The notes beneath the pieces were generated by a model, which had not been told where the DNA came from, did not search any database, and saw only the letters and a list, made by a program, of their open reading frames with translations. This document shows positions 25,069 through 36,900 of a DNA stretch of 64,000 nucleotides, in pieces. The DNA is from Elgaria multicarinata webbii. Its lineage: Eukaryota; Chordata; Lepidosauria; Squamata; Anguidae. A program made the translations under genes and the position numbers. The stretch spans positions 1,314,501 through 1,378,500 of the forward strand of contig NC_086188.1 of the NCBI RefSeq assembly GCF_023053635.1. Reading direction: 5' to 3'. Position 1 is the first letter of the stretch; the number at the start of each line of letters is the position of its first letter.

Positions 25069-26000
25069 AACCACGCTGGATCAGACCAAAGGCTTATCTA
25101 GTCCAGCATTCTGTTCACACAATGGGCAACCGGATGTCTGTGGGAAGCTCCACAGGTGGGACATGAGTGCAGCAGCACCCTCCAGCTCATGTTCCCCAGC
25201 ACCTGCCTCTGACATAACTAGGAGCCTGATCCTCCATGAATTTGTCTAATCCCTCTTTAAAGCCAACCAAGTTGGTGGCCATCACGACATCTTGTGGTAG
25301 CTAATTCAATAGTTTTAACTATGTGCTGTGTGAAGAAGTCCTTCCTTTCATCTGTTCTGAAGCTCCCACCATTCAGCTTCATGGGATGATCCCTTTGTGT
25401 TCTAGTATTATGAGAGATGGAGAAAAAATGTCTCCCATCTGCTTTCTTCATGCCGTGCATAATTTTGTACACCTCTGTCATGTCTCCCCTTAGCCTCCTT
25501 TTTTCCCAAGCTAAACCAGCCGTTGTAACCTTTGCTCATAGGGGAGATGCTCCAGCCCTTTGATCATTCTGGTGACCCTTTTCTGCATCTTTTCCAACTT
25601 TTTCAGGTGCAGTGTTCTGAACTGTACACAGCATGACAAGCATGGGCACACCATACATTTATAGAAGGGCAGAATGATGTTGGCAGTTTTATTTTCAATA
25701 CCTTTTTTTATTATGCCTGACACAGAATTTGCCCTTCTTCCAGTTTGTTGAGATCCTTCTGGAGCTCTTCACAATCCTTTTTTGTTTTAACCAATTTTTT
25801 TGTGAACTGCCCAGAGAGTTTTGGCTATTGGGCAACATAGAAATGAAATAAATTAATAATAACCAATTGTTGTAAACTGCCCAGAGAACTTTGGCTATTG
25901 GGCGGTATAGAAATGAAATTAATAACAACAACAACACCCTAAATAATTTGGTGTCATGACATCAGCAAACTTGGGCACCTCACTGCTCACTCCTAATTCC
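25069..26000 (-). mobile_element. CR1-group LINE fragment, inverted, with nested insertions
   Basis: The minus strand encodes reverse-transcriptase C-terminal segments such as KKLEKMQKRVTRMIKGLEHL and MTEVYKIMHGMKKADG, and TDERKDFFTQHIVK, typical of reptile CR1-group ORF2. The 3' end lies at low coordinates. At 25794-25936 two tandem L2-type tails interrupt it; the LINE resumes at 25937 (CCTAAATAATTTGGTGTC). Several frame breaks; inactive. Confidence 0.75.
25794..25936 (+). mobile_element. Two tandem L2-type LINE tails nested in a CR1-group LINE
   Basis: Two copies of GTGAACTGCCCAGAGAG / GTAAACTGCCCAGAGAA with GGCTATTGGGC follow each other. Each is preceded by AACCAATT, which looks like a target duplication from successive insertion. 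Host LINE sequence continues on both sides. Confidence 0.7.
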
Positions 26001-26089
26001 AGATAACTGATGGCATCTCCCATCGTTGCACATGACACCTTGCAGGAGCAGTGCAAAAAAGAAAACAAAGATAGCGGCCTATCCCAAAG

Positions 26090-26425
26090 GAATTACATTC
26101 TATAGCAACTCTGGAATTTACTACCACAAGATGTGGTGATGGCCACCAATTTGGATGGCTTTTTAAGGGGGTTGGATAAATTCCTGGAGAAGAAGGCAAT
26201 CAATGGCTACTAGTTCCGATGTCTAAGTGTAGCCTCCAGTATCTGAGGCAGTAAGCCTATGTACACCAGTTGCTGGGGAACATAGGTGGGAGGGTGCTGT
26301 TGCACAGTGTCCTGCTTGAGGGTCCCTGGTTGACAGTTGGTTGGCCACTGTGTGAACACAGTGCTGGATTAGATGGACCCTTGGTCTGATCCAGCATCAG
26401 GGCTCTTGTATTCTTAACCTTCCTT
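26090..26425 (+). mobile_element. CR1-group LINE 3' end
   Basis: It begins in the ORF2 C-terminal coding tail (GTGATGGCCACCAATTTGGA, GGGGGTTGGATAAATTCC) and ends GGACCCTTGGTCTGATCCAGC. It is the same family as 25069-26000 in opposite orientation and as 28930-29270. Confidence 0.75.
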
Positions 26426-27027
26426 TCGTAACGGCATGAGGTACAATTTCCATGCACTTGTTTATAGGGGTGGAAAAGATTTAGAAAAGGGTTGATTCAC
26501 ACAACCACTAATGGAGCTATTGGAGTTAGCCATTTCGGTTTAGTCAATAGCTTCCAACAGCCAAGACTGGCTCACAACAGGTCCAACAATGCTGTATTAA
26601 TTAAATATGTGGCAAACTCACAGAATTATGGTAATTAGGTGGTATATGTGTGTGTGCATGTGTGTATTAGTGTAAAGGTAATAAACATCTAGAGGAAACA
26701 TTTAGACACATGAAGTTAAAATCTGGATCTGAAAGACTACGCCATGGAAGACCAATCCTTCTCGGTCCGGTCAGGTGTGAGTCACACTGGCAATGGACAG
26801 TGTGAGTAATCAGCTCACAGAGCTATCGCTGCCTGCCAGCTTGGGACTTCTGGAAAATATTATATTCGCACGCAAACAGAATTAACTATAACTGGGAGTT
26901 TTAGCTATTTAGATGTTATTAGTGGCTTTGCTAGCGTTCCTGCAAATAATCAAAATATACTCCCTTGTGCCCTCTGCTGCTTAGACAATAAAGCATCTGA
27001 CTCGAAGAACACAACTGTCAAGGACTG

Positions 27028-27260
27028 AGGGTGCTTCCAAATGAGTTTTTTATCATGCCCTCACCCACGACCCACCTCAAAATTTTATGTGGCTATGTGT
27101 GTGTTTATGTCCAAATGACATTGTCTCCTATGCATAACCCTCCCATGTCTTTCTACCACTTCTTCCGTCTTTTTCCTTACTGCAGAAAATCAGTTAAATT
27201 GCTGCACAGTACTTTTGACTGTTAACACTAGGAGCGCCTGCATCTGTCTGGAAGCACCCT
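27028..27260. mobile_element. Inverted-repeat element (AGGGTGCTTCCA ends)
   Basis: The left end AGGGTGCTTCCAAATGAG is matched by the right end CTGTCTGGAAGCACCCT, inverse complements over about 17 bp. No coding capacity and no clear target duplication. Confidence 0.55.
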
Positions 27261-28023
27261 TATGATGGAGAATGGGAGAGGATTTGATGGACAGCTCCAT
27301 CTGGGGATGTGGGGCAATGTCATGTGTCATGGGGAACAAAAAGGGAACTTCTTACTTAATCACAAAGGAGAAGAGAAGTGGAAATTTCTGAGATTTCAAC
27401 ATGTACAATTTTACCACTTTTCCCAGACACCTACCGTTTGTACGGAGGTAGTCTCTCCATTAGTTGTAGGCAATGTGTACTTTTCCAGTTGTGGGGGAGC
27501 TCATTTAAATGAGGCACGGCCGGAGGCATAAAGCAAAACAAGGTAAGCCACAGTGAGCAGGCTTCCCTGCTCTTTGGTATAACTGTCCCAGTGCTTTGAG
27601 AGAAACAGCCTCTGCTCTCGGGCTTAAAAATTAAAAAAACAAGACACGCGAGAGAAGGGAGATGGAGTGAAAAGCTAGAGGACGGTGGTGGGTGGGTGGG
27701 GAATCAGCTTGACAACGCCAGAACAGAGTTATAAACAGGCCAGGCTGATTTTAGGGTGACCATGTGCCCTACTTTATAGAGGGCAGTCCTCTACTTGAAG
27801 GGATGCTCTGTTTGAAGGAGGCCTCTCTGGACCAATTTCAGTTTAAAGATAACCCTAAAAGGGAGAACAAAGCAGCCTTGAAGTTGCCCTGTTAGCACCT
27901 GGGGTTACTTAAGGTGCAATCCTATGCATGTTTAGACAGGAAAAAAAGTCCTTTTCAAAGTGGCCCGGTCGGTCTAGAGAAGCAGTTGCCCCACGTTGGG
28001 CCTTCTACGACTATGTCAAGACA

Positions 28024-28037
28024 GTTGCCATAGTAAT
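28024..28037 (+). promoter_or_regulatory. X-box-like RFX site
   Basis: GTTGCCATAGTAAT fits the X-box pattern RYYNYY-WW-RRNRAC with one mismatch at the last base. It lies about 225 bp upstream of the TCTN1 start codon. Confidence 0.55.
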
Positions 28038-28184
28038 GGCTTTAGTGCTCTTCTCCCCCCCCTCCCCGCGCCCCATCATGCCTCAGGCGCGACGGCGCTG
28101 CTCTTCACGGCGCCGCAAGGGGGAGCTGCCGGCTTCAGTCTCCTACAGCGGTCGCTCGGCCAGACTCCCGTCGTACCTTGCGCT

Positions 28185-28198
28185 GTCTCCATAGTTAC
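28185..28198 (+). promoter_or_regulatory. X-box-like RFX site
   Basis: GTCTCCATAGTTAC fits the X-box pattern with one mismatch and is about 65 bp upstream of the TCTN1 start codon. A further half-site, GTTGCCTAGG, lies at 28219-28228. Confidence 0.6.
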
Positions 28199-28261
28199 CA
28201 ATCCTCAGGCGTCTAGCTGTTGCCTAGGCCGCAGCGGCCTAGCTGAGCATCGGACGCCTGA

Positions 28262-28700
28262 ATGGGGTGGGGGGCCCCACCGCCGCCGCCATTGCCGAGG
28301 CCGTTCGCGGTCCTTCTCTTGCTGCTGCCGATTTCCTCGTGTACCGCCGTGCCGACGAGCGCAACCCCGAGTCCCGCCACTCCACCTTCGGCGACTAGCC
28401 GGGATGGGACCACAGTTTCGGGGACGGAGTCCGAAGGGACCCCCGGTTCGGGGGCGACGACAGATCTTCCTCTTCCTTCAACCCCCGGGCCCAGCCAGGG
28501 CTCCCCGGGCCTCGGCGAAGAAACCCCCAGCGGGGCATCCATCCCGGTCCCCACTAGCCCCATAGTGCCTGCCACCCCCGGCCCCACTGCGGAAGCCGCC
28601 AGCTTCGGACCCAGCCCGGCAGGGAGTCCCGGCCCGTCGGGGGCAGCAGTTCCAGAAACGACGCCCCATCGTGGTCCCTGGCCTGCGCCCGTGACCGACG
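28262..28700 (+). CDS. TCTN1: TCTN1 coding exon 1 (signal peptide and PST-rich stalk)
   Basis: Starts [17 protein letters not shown] with a leucine-rich signal core, then about 115 residues rich in Pro, Ser, Thr and Gly, ending WPAPVTD; donor GTGAGC, phase 1. The end matches PTPVTD in human. The stalk is much longer than in human and is likely O-glycosylated. Confidence 0.9.
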
Positions 28701-31700
28701 GTGAGCCCCGCCCCAGCACCTCTTGATGGGGTGGAAATGGGATCAGCGCGTAGGATGTAACCCGGAGGGAGGTGCGGGAGGGAAAGGCGAGAGAAGAGGC
28801 AGGAGAAGGGAGCGGCCCTCACTGGAAGCCAATGGGTGCTGGGGCAGAGGATGGGAAGGGGCGCTGGCACTTCATGGGCCTTTGGCCTGGCCGGCAGGGC
28901 AGCCGGTCCGGTGGCTGAGAAATAAAACGTCAAATGAAAGGAAGGGCTTCTTCACACAGCGCATAGTTAAGTTATGGAACTCACGACCACAAGATGCAGT
29001 GATGGCCACCAATCTGGATGGCTTTAAAAGGGGGTTGGATAAATCCTTGGAGGAGAAGGCTATCCATGGCTACTATCCCTGAAGGTTGTGTGCGATCTCC
29101 AGTATTCAGGGCAGTAAGCCTGTGTGCACCAGTTGCTGGGGAACATGGGTGGGAGGGTGCTGTTGCACCATGTCCTGCCTTGTTGGTCCCTGGTCAACCG
29201 CTGGTTGGCCACTGTGTGAACACAGTGCTGGACTAGATGGACCCTTGGTCTGATCCAGCATCAGGGCTCAAGTTAAAGGAAGCCAGATTCCAGCTGGACA
29301 TTAGGAAAAACTTCCTGACTGTTAGAGCAGTACGACAATAGAAACAGTTCCCTAGGGAGGTTGTGGGCTCTCCCACAGTAGAGGCATTCAAGAGCTGGAC
29401 CACCATCTGTCAGGGATGCTTTAGGGTGGATTCCTGCATTGAGCAGGGGGTTGGACTCGATGGCCTCGTAGGCTCCTTCCAACTCTGCTATTTTATTGAT
29501 TCTATGATTCTTATGTTCTTAAAATGCTGGGGACAAGCAGCGTACACCTTGCTGCCCAACCTCATGGTTTTAAACTCAAAGGCAAGGAACACCTTTGGGA
29601 ATTGGGAGCATCATTTCATTTATTACATTTCCATATCGCCCAATAGCCAAAGCTCTCCGGGTGGTTTACAAAGATTAAAAACCTTGAAAAAGACAGAATT
29701 ATGTATAATATAAAAACAGTTTAGCTATAGACATATAAGCAGAGCAGACACACACACACATATCAAACGCTTCATTAAGAGTAATTCCTATCTTATTTTT
29801 AAATGGCTTTCGTCCCTTATTATAGAGCAGATTTATATAAGTGCAAAATACTGTTTTTAATATAAGCGTAAATAATTGCATAGTGGGAATTCATGAAGGA
29901 AGCCTTTTGGATGGCTATCCTAAAAGCAAGTCCTTGAAACTCCCTGTTTTTGTGGATCTGTACATTGTAGTATAAATCCAAGGTAGGCACCCTCCAGATG
30001 TTTTGGATGACAATTCCCATAATTCCCGATTATTCTCCATGCTGGCTGGAGCTGATGGGAGTTGTAGTCCAAGACATCTGGAGGGTACCAAGTTGCTTAC
30101 CCTTGGTATAAACAAATTAATTTTTGAAACAGTACACTCCTTAAGAATCAGTACTATTTTGCTGTCAAAACCTCTTTGTTTTCAGTGGCTAAATTGTGTA
30201 CTTGTGACCTCCTGGTGGATCAGTGCGACATAAATTGCTGCTGCGACCCCGTCTGCACTGCTGCAGATTTTAGCCTCTTCACTGCATGTTCTGTTCCTGT
30301 TGTCATGTAAGTGTTTGTGGAAATATCATGCAATTTGAAGGTGCATTTTAGATGGATTCAGATGCTCAAAAAGGGTTTGTGGTGCAGCCCATATGTGACT
30401 GTACCGCCTCAGAATGTATGGCATAGAGTTCACTTGCCTGCTTAACCAAACGCACAGTATCTTAACCCTGCTGTAGTGCTTCTTGAAATAAAACCTTCTG
30501 AATGGAATGGAAATAAGAGCTGGTTCAAGGATACAGCTTTGGATGTGGCACAGTCCTCTCATAGGACTGTGGCACATGTTCTCTATGCCCCCAGAATATA
30601 TGGGAAGTAATTTCTCTAGAAGATTCCCCACATCAGAACGCCCTTGAATGTGAACAGCCAGGGCATCAGGGAGATGGCTACATTAAAAGGTTTCTCTCTG
30701 ATGTGTGAGCTTTCTGGGTGAAGGGAGACATTGATGTGGAGATGCTTTTAGAAAAGTGATTCCCCTTCCATTGCACATTCTGAAGTTGCATACAAGCCCA
30801 TGAGAGTCAAAAGCTACATCTTTGACTTGGTTCTTATTTCTTTTCCATTCAAGAGCTTTTTCTTCAGGGTAGAGACTATGTTTTTAGTTTGCTTGTTAAG
30901 AACTGCTTGCTGGATCCATACAGACACCGAGGACTTTATATCTGAAGTGTCTTGATCATAAGATTGTTTTTCCCTGGAGGGCATATTAACAGGAGTGTGT
31001 TAAAAAGAAAATCCAGATTTAGCAGCCTGAATTCTGGGCTATAACCTGAATTCCGTATGCTGAAAACCAGGCAAATCCAGCAGAGTTTGCTCATGTATGC
31101 GAATGTTGCCAAAAGTCAGCTAACCAGGAGAAGAACGGTGTAGCTCCCTCAGCCTCCTCTCTGGCTTCTGGCCTATCACTGGCCATTGCCCAACAGTTTT
31201 CAGTCTTGTCTTGGAGCTGTAATGGGCCAAGAAACTCTATTTTAAATTAAAATGTAAAATTTAAGCTGAAGTTTTTTAGCTGTGTTGCATCCTGTGTTTG
31301 CACAATATGATAATGGAAGCACCAAACCCCTTGCAATTAAATGCCTAATTTGATGTTGCTGAGCTTTTTAAAAGTGCATTCTTTCAAGATCTACTTCTGG
31401 AAAGAATAATTTTAGACCCACAGAGGTATTTTTAAGGATGTAAAATATATACGGCATGTATCATTCATGTCCCGGTAAAGTCCCCATTATGTGCCAGACG
31501 CTGCTCATGTGGAGCTTCCATGTTTTCGTCTTGCGGCATTCGAGCTTCGCTCCTCTCAGCAACTGTTTGTGCTTCTGGTAGTTTTGTGCATTGTGAATTT
31601 GACAACCGAATACAGCTATGCTGGCTGGTGGTATTCCTGCTGAATACAAATATGTCAGCGCGTTTCCAGTTGCCTCTTTCACATTGTCTTTTCAAGTGCG

Positions 31701-33884
31701 TTCAAAATAGCAGTGTGAATTCTCAGGACAAAAGGCCGCCTTTATCAAACTGCTTCCCTCCCCTCCCCACTGAAACATCGGGCCGATCTCGCCGTGGAGG
31801 CGTAACCTCCACTCCTTGGAACGTGACTCACTCCATCACCTGGGATTGATACTTGCCTTTGTTAAGGCCCACAGTGCCAATGTGCCACCCACGTTCAGGT
31901 ACTTTCAGGATTCTAAGAGACGTCAAAGTGAATGCTTCCTGAATTTTAGATGAAAAGAAACGTGGCCTTGCCGACAGAGAGGCAGCACATCACGTTCTGC
32001 TGTTCCCTCTGGAAAGCACTGCGAAAATGTGGCCCCTCTATAATGCCAGGGTTCCTTGTTTTCAACCTTCGTTTTACTTACAATTATTTAAGATGTACAT
32101 ATGGCACGTTCCTGCCTGACAAGAAACCTCTGAGGCAGCTGACAATAAAAGACATTTAAAACATAATAAATGTAATGTGTTTTTAAAAATGGCAGTGGTG
32201 ATGGGTAAAAACACTACAGGGCCATGAAATGTAAATGCTATCTTCTGATTTCTGCTGAACTCTCCAGCGTCCGATTTCTTTAGGCAGTACCTCCCATTTC
32301 ATGTAAACATTTTACCAAGGATTCCTGTGTGCTATATCATCATCATCATCATCATCTTTATACTGCCCCATAGCCGACGCTCTCTGGGCAATTTACAACA
32401 ATTAAACCTACAGAGGGAATGTCTCCAAATATGGCTGCTGCAATATTACAGCAAGCTTCAGAAGCGTGGCCCTCCCTGTGTTCCACATTGTAAAGATTTC
32501 CTATGTGTAAATAGATTGCATTTTTATAAAAACTTCTTTTCCTCCCCCCTCGCTCCTTTGGAGAGGTGACAGGCAGCTCTGCAGGCAGGAAGAAGCTCTC
32601 TATTCAATAAACCCAGCCGCGCACCCTCCTGAGAGGATATTTCAATTAGCCGACAAGGTCAACCCCAGCGTTTTCTGCATTCAGACCGCCAACTGTAAGT
32701 AGAGCCAAGTCAGGTGTAAGCTTCTTGTCAGGCTGATTCTTCAAAAGCCTCGTGGCTGGTTGTGTTGAGGGCTGAAATGATGAGGGAGATAGAGAAAGGC
32801 TGGGCGCTGCGTGAATTGACAGAGAGACACGTGCGACTCTCCCCTGCGCTCCCCCCAGCCTCGGGCTTATGTGCATCTTGAACAACGGTAAAAGAACATG
32901 CAAATGACCACATAGTGACTGAGGGTGCTCTTCAGCAGAATTTAATCTGAGCCTGAAGTATTTTTGGTGTCGCGTCTGAGACTTGCAACATGGAACATAG
33001 TACGGTTCATTTTATCTGTTTGGTTGTATAGCTGGCCCCATCCTGAAGGCTTGAAGGGTGTTAAAAAAACCAAGTCTTGGGTCCGGTTTGCACAACAAGC
33101 CAACTCACCGTAGGTGATGTGCAGCACATGCCAAGCTCTGTTTTGAATCTGCAACCCCCAATCGGTGGGTTGCTGTATCATGCAAACCTGGTCACTGTTG
33201 GTTATTTGAGGGTCAAACAACGCACAACCTTCGGTTTGTAGTAGGGTTAAGCAGTAGTTACATTTAAACGTGGACACCTGGCACACACTGCCGCCCACCA
33301 GGGATTAAACAGCGCAAGGGGAGCCCAAGGAAGTGGGTCTCAGTCAAGTAGGATACGACCTGAATGCATTTGTGTTGGCTTCTGCGGCAGTCTTGCAGCC
33401 CCTGTTAAGCCGTTTTCCTAGCCACAGATTCCGATTCTGCAAGTGTCCATCGGGATATAAAATAGCACCGCTCCCAGTGGAGGCTGGTGGCTCCGATGTC
33501 AGTGGGGTGGTGAATCCACCCTGGACTTCAATCCGAACTCGAAAGGAACCATTCAAGGTGCGGATAGTTCCCTTAAGGGTTCTGACTGAAGCCTGGAGTG
33601 GATTCACACACACACACACCACTGACAGGAGCCACCAGCCACTTACAGGTTTACCAGGGAGGGGGCATCACTTACCCTCAGCTTGAGTAGTGTGACCATT
33701 CGCATTTGCTTGTGAAACGATCTGTGCCTTATTTCTGTCCCCCTTGTCCCAACATATGGTTGGATTTTCTCCATGTGATCTCAAGCATGGAAGAACTTCT
33801 ATGGATCCCAGTCTTTTTTTATTGTGAAAATCAGTCCCAGAATGCCATTGTTAATGCAATTAAATGTTTTCCATTGAACTTTTT

Positions 33885-33915
<31 letters not shown>

Positions 33916-36900
33916 TTTTTGGGGTGGGGGGCAGACAAAGCTGCCTTGTCCTTCCAGGATCCAGAAATCCCCACTTCACAGAACTTTGGTCAGCTTCTTC
34001 AACAGTTTGGCGGGGACACCTTTGATGCTGAAAATGATCTTGCACCGACACTTGAATCACAAACTCAGCGTGCCGCTGATGCAAACAAGACCAGCAGATA
34101 CGAAGTAAAGAGGAAAAGATGTTGCATGTTTCCGCTTTGTGGTACCTGCAATTTCTGTAAACCGCCCAGAGAGCCCTGTGTAATAAATAAATAAAATAAA
34201 TAAAATAAATGTCCGAATGTGTTCACGGCAACTGGAACAGTGCCATTAAAGATTAGAACGTTTGGCTAAAACGTATTGGTGGCCAGAGGCTAACTTGTAT
34301 CTTGTCACTTCTTACATGGAGGAAATGAAAGCTGTGTGTTTTCTTTTGACAGTTTAAGGATCCGATCCAGACTTCAGATGGGTTTCTAAGGCTCCCGGCG
34401 CCTCTCTTCCTCTCCCAGTGTGCTCACAGTAACCCTGCAGGTCAGAAAGGACGCTCTGCCTTGTGCTGGCTTTTTTCCGCGCGACAGCTTGGGGGTGTCC
34501 ATCTGAGCATCAACTTTGCCCATTTTGGAGAACCCTGTGCTTGTCCAAGCGGGCTCCAGCCCATGACGGCCCCTGCTACAAGTCTTTAAGCTGCCATCGT
34601 GGCTGCTCCTTTGAAGCTTTGTATGGGACTGACAGTTTTTTGGAGAATGTTTTCTTTCCAAAACTTGGGATCTGTTCTTGTTCCGGTTTTTTGTTGTGTT
34701 AGGAATTTGGAACTCTGAAACTGGGTTTGGTGGGGAAAGAGAGGGGCAGAGGGGTAGAGAAAGGGAGGGAGGTTTTTAGGAGCTTCAGCTTGTTGGTGGA
34801 GTGGATGCTTCCCATATAGGAAGTCATGGATTGAGTTCCGGGGTTCATCTTTTGCACCTAGCAGGGCTAGGAAAACCTTCCGGGCCAGTTCAGACATAAC
34901 AGTAAGCCAGAATTGCGGTGAACCATAGCTCAACACTCATGAAGAGTGCGCTGGTGTGTGCTGCCTGATTGCTTATGCTTGTCTTCTGCTATCTAACGTG
35001 CGTTTGTTTTGGGTACCTGCTTTCTGCCAACATATGAAGACTTTCTGGTGATTCTCTTGTGTTCCTGTGGTTTCTTCAGGGTTTTTACTGAACCAGGCTG
35101 TGAAATGCAACACGGTGATCGAGTCGGACAAATGCACGGCCATTCCAGCGCTCAGCATGCAGTTCTACACCAATTCTAGCATTTTGGCTGTGAGTGTTGA
35201 TTTTGGGAGTCCTCAGAAAGGGGGATTTTGTATGTAAAGAAGAGAGGAGCGGCGAAAGAAGTCAGGATCGCGGGTTTATTTGTTTTTCGCTCGGAAAGCA
35301 ACGCTCACGCCGTTTGCAGCTGTAGGTATAATTAAGACTTCTATAAACACAGATACTTGGGATGGAGGTTTAACTCATTACCACTTCTGCAAAAAGGGTG
35401 GGGGGAGAGGGGGAAAGGCCATGTCTGAAATGCTACTGCTTCTTCTGTTCCCACTAGGTACCAAATTCCAGTCAAATGGTACGTGTCTCTTTATTCTGGT
35501 TTTTGGCCGATTTGCTGTTTATTTGTGGAAACATTGTATATGCGGTCTCTTGCCACGTGAATGTTACAGTTAAAGGATAGCAGGTTAAATCTCTGTTTCA
35601 GCAGATTGATAGTAAACTTACATGTTAAACTGCTTTGCATGTGTGCAGGCAGGTGTGGGCACAAGGATGCACGTAGGTGTGTGTGTGCAATGAGCTAGAG
35701 ATGTAAGATGCCTGGGAATATTGAAGCTGTGGGGGGAACTATTTATTTCCCCCCCCCTTTTTTAGACCGCCTTGAGGCCCAGTATTGGGCAAAAGGCAGG
35801 ATACAAATAAATATAATAATAATACCGTATTTCTTTGATTGTAAGACGCACACTAATTTCAGTACCACCAACAGGAAAAAAAGCTTTGATTCGAAGAAGA
35901 AGAATTGCACTCGCGATTCTAAGACGCACCCCGTTTTTAGATATGTTTATATGGGGGGAAAGTGCGTCTTAGAATCGAAGAAATACGATAATAAGTGTGT
36001 GGGGTGGGTGTGTAGGAAATGGACATTTTGGAAAAGACTGAAATGGAAGTAATTCTTTATCAAACCTAAATTTATTTTACTGTTTTAACTCACAAAATGC
36101 AGAATTTGTAACTTAGCATAGAAAATTATACCATTTGGCATATTATTGAAATGTACAGAGCAGCCCTATGCATGTTTACTCAGAAGTAAGACCTACTCTG
36201 TTTAGTGGAACTTAGTTCCAAGTATAGGATTACAACTTCAAGAGCAATGCTGTTTTACAATGCTGTCTGATACGTGACTACTCAGAAGTAAGCCTAATTG
36301 AGTTCAGCAAGGCTTACTACCCGGTAAATGCATAGGACTGCATCCATAATTTTATATAAGCCAAAGGACAGCAGACAGTAGTTTCTAGCATCTCAGGGCA
36401 CCAGTAGAAAGCAAGAAGCAATTTTTGGAAAAGGAAGACCCCGTATGCTTTTCCCCTGAAGATGGCAGGACCCTTTCTGCAATGTCATGCACCTTAGATT
36501 TGTCTGTGTTGTGTGTCTACAATAGACACAAGTGTTACTGTTCTCTAATGCCTTGCATAGTCTCTCATAGGAATCTTGTTTCACACTTTGAAGGCGTAAA
36601 ACGTTATCTTAAAAAGGATTTCACTCATTCTAGGATTTTTTTTCCAGTGCTCCCCAAAATGTCTGACTTTTCCATTGGAACAGATTTTTCTGTGGGGTTT
36701 TATTGGGACCCCTCGTATCTCTAGTAAGAGTGTGTGTGTGTGTGAGGGGGGCGTGAGGCTGCATGTGTGGATGCATACGAGTGTCAGTTTGGCCCTGTGT
36801 GGCCAGGGCTGTTCTAGATGCTTTGGCCACGCTGCTACCAAATAGCTTTCACCCTCCCAGCCTCAGAGCTGGGGATGTGGCAGGGGTCAAAGCTGGGAGG

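Larger units (their letters stand above)
22300..27900. other. Intergenic region between PPTC7 and TCTN1
   Basis: The divergent promoters are about 5.6 kb apart. The interval holds the listed MITEs, a Sauria SINE and LINE fragments. I recognised no conserved exon here. A short tandem GGTAT run lies near 23680-23698 and a GATA-type run near 23395. Confidence 0.6.
27960..28730 (+). promoter_or_regulatory. TCTN1: CpG island and probable TCTN1 promoter
   Basis: GC-rich DNA spans the sequence upstream of the TCTN1 start codon and its first exon. It contains X-box-like RFX sites (listed separately), as expected for a ciliary gene. No TATA box was seen. Confidence 0.75.

Noticed and set aside
33419-33560. 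A possible TCTN1 exon reading FRFCKCPSG
   Set aside because: It runs into an inverted-repeat element and does not match tectonic; the true exon 3 with NPSVFCIQ was found at 32564-32694.
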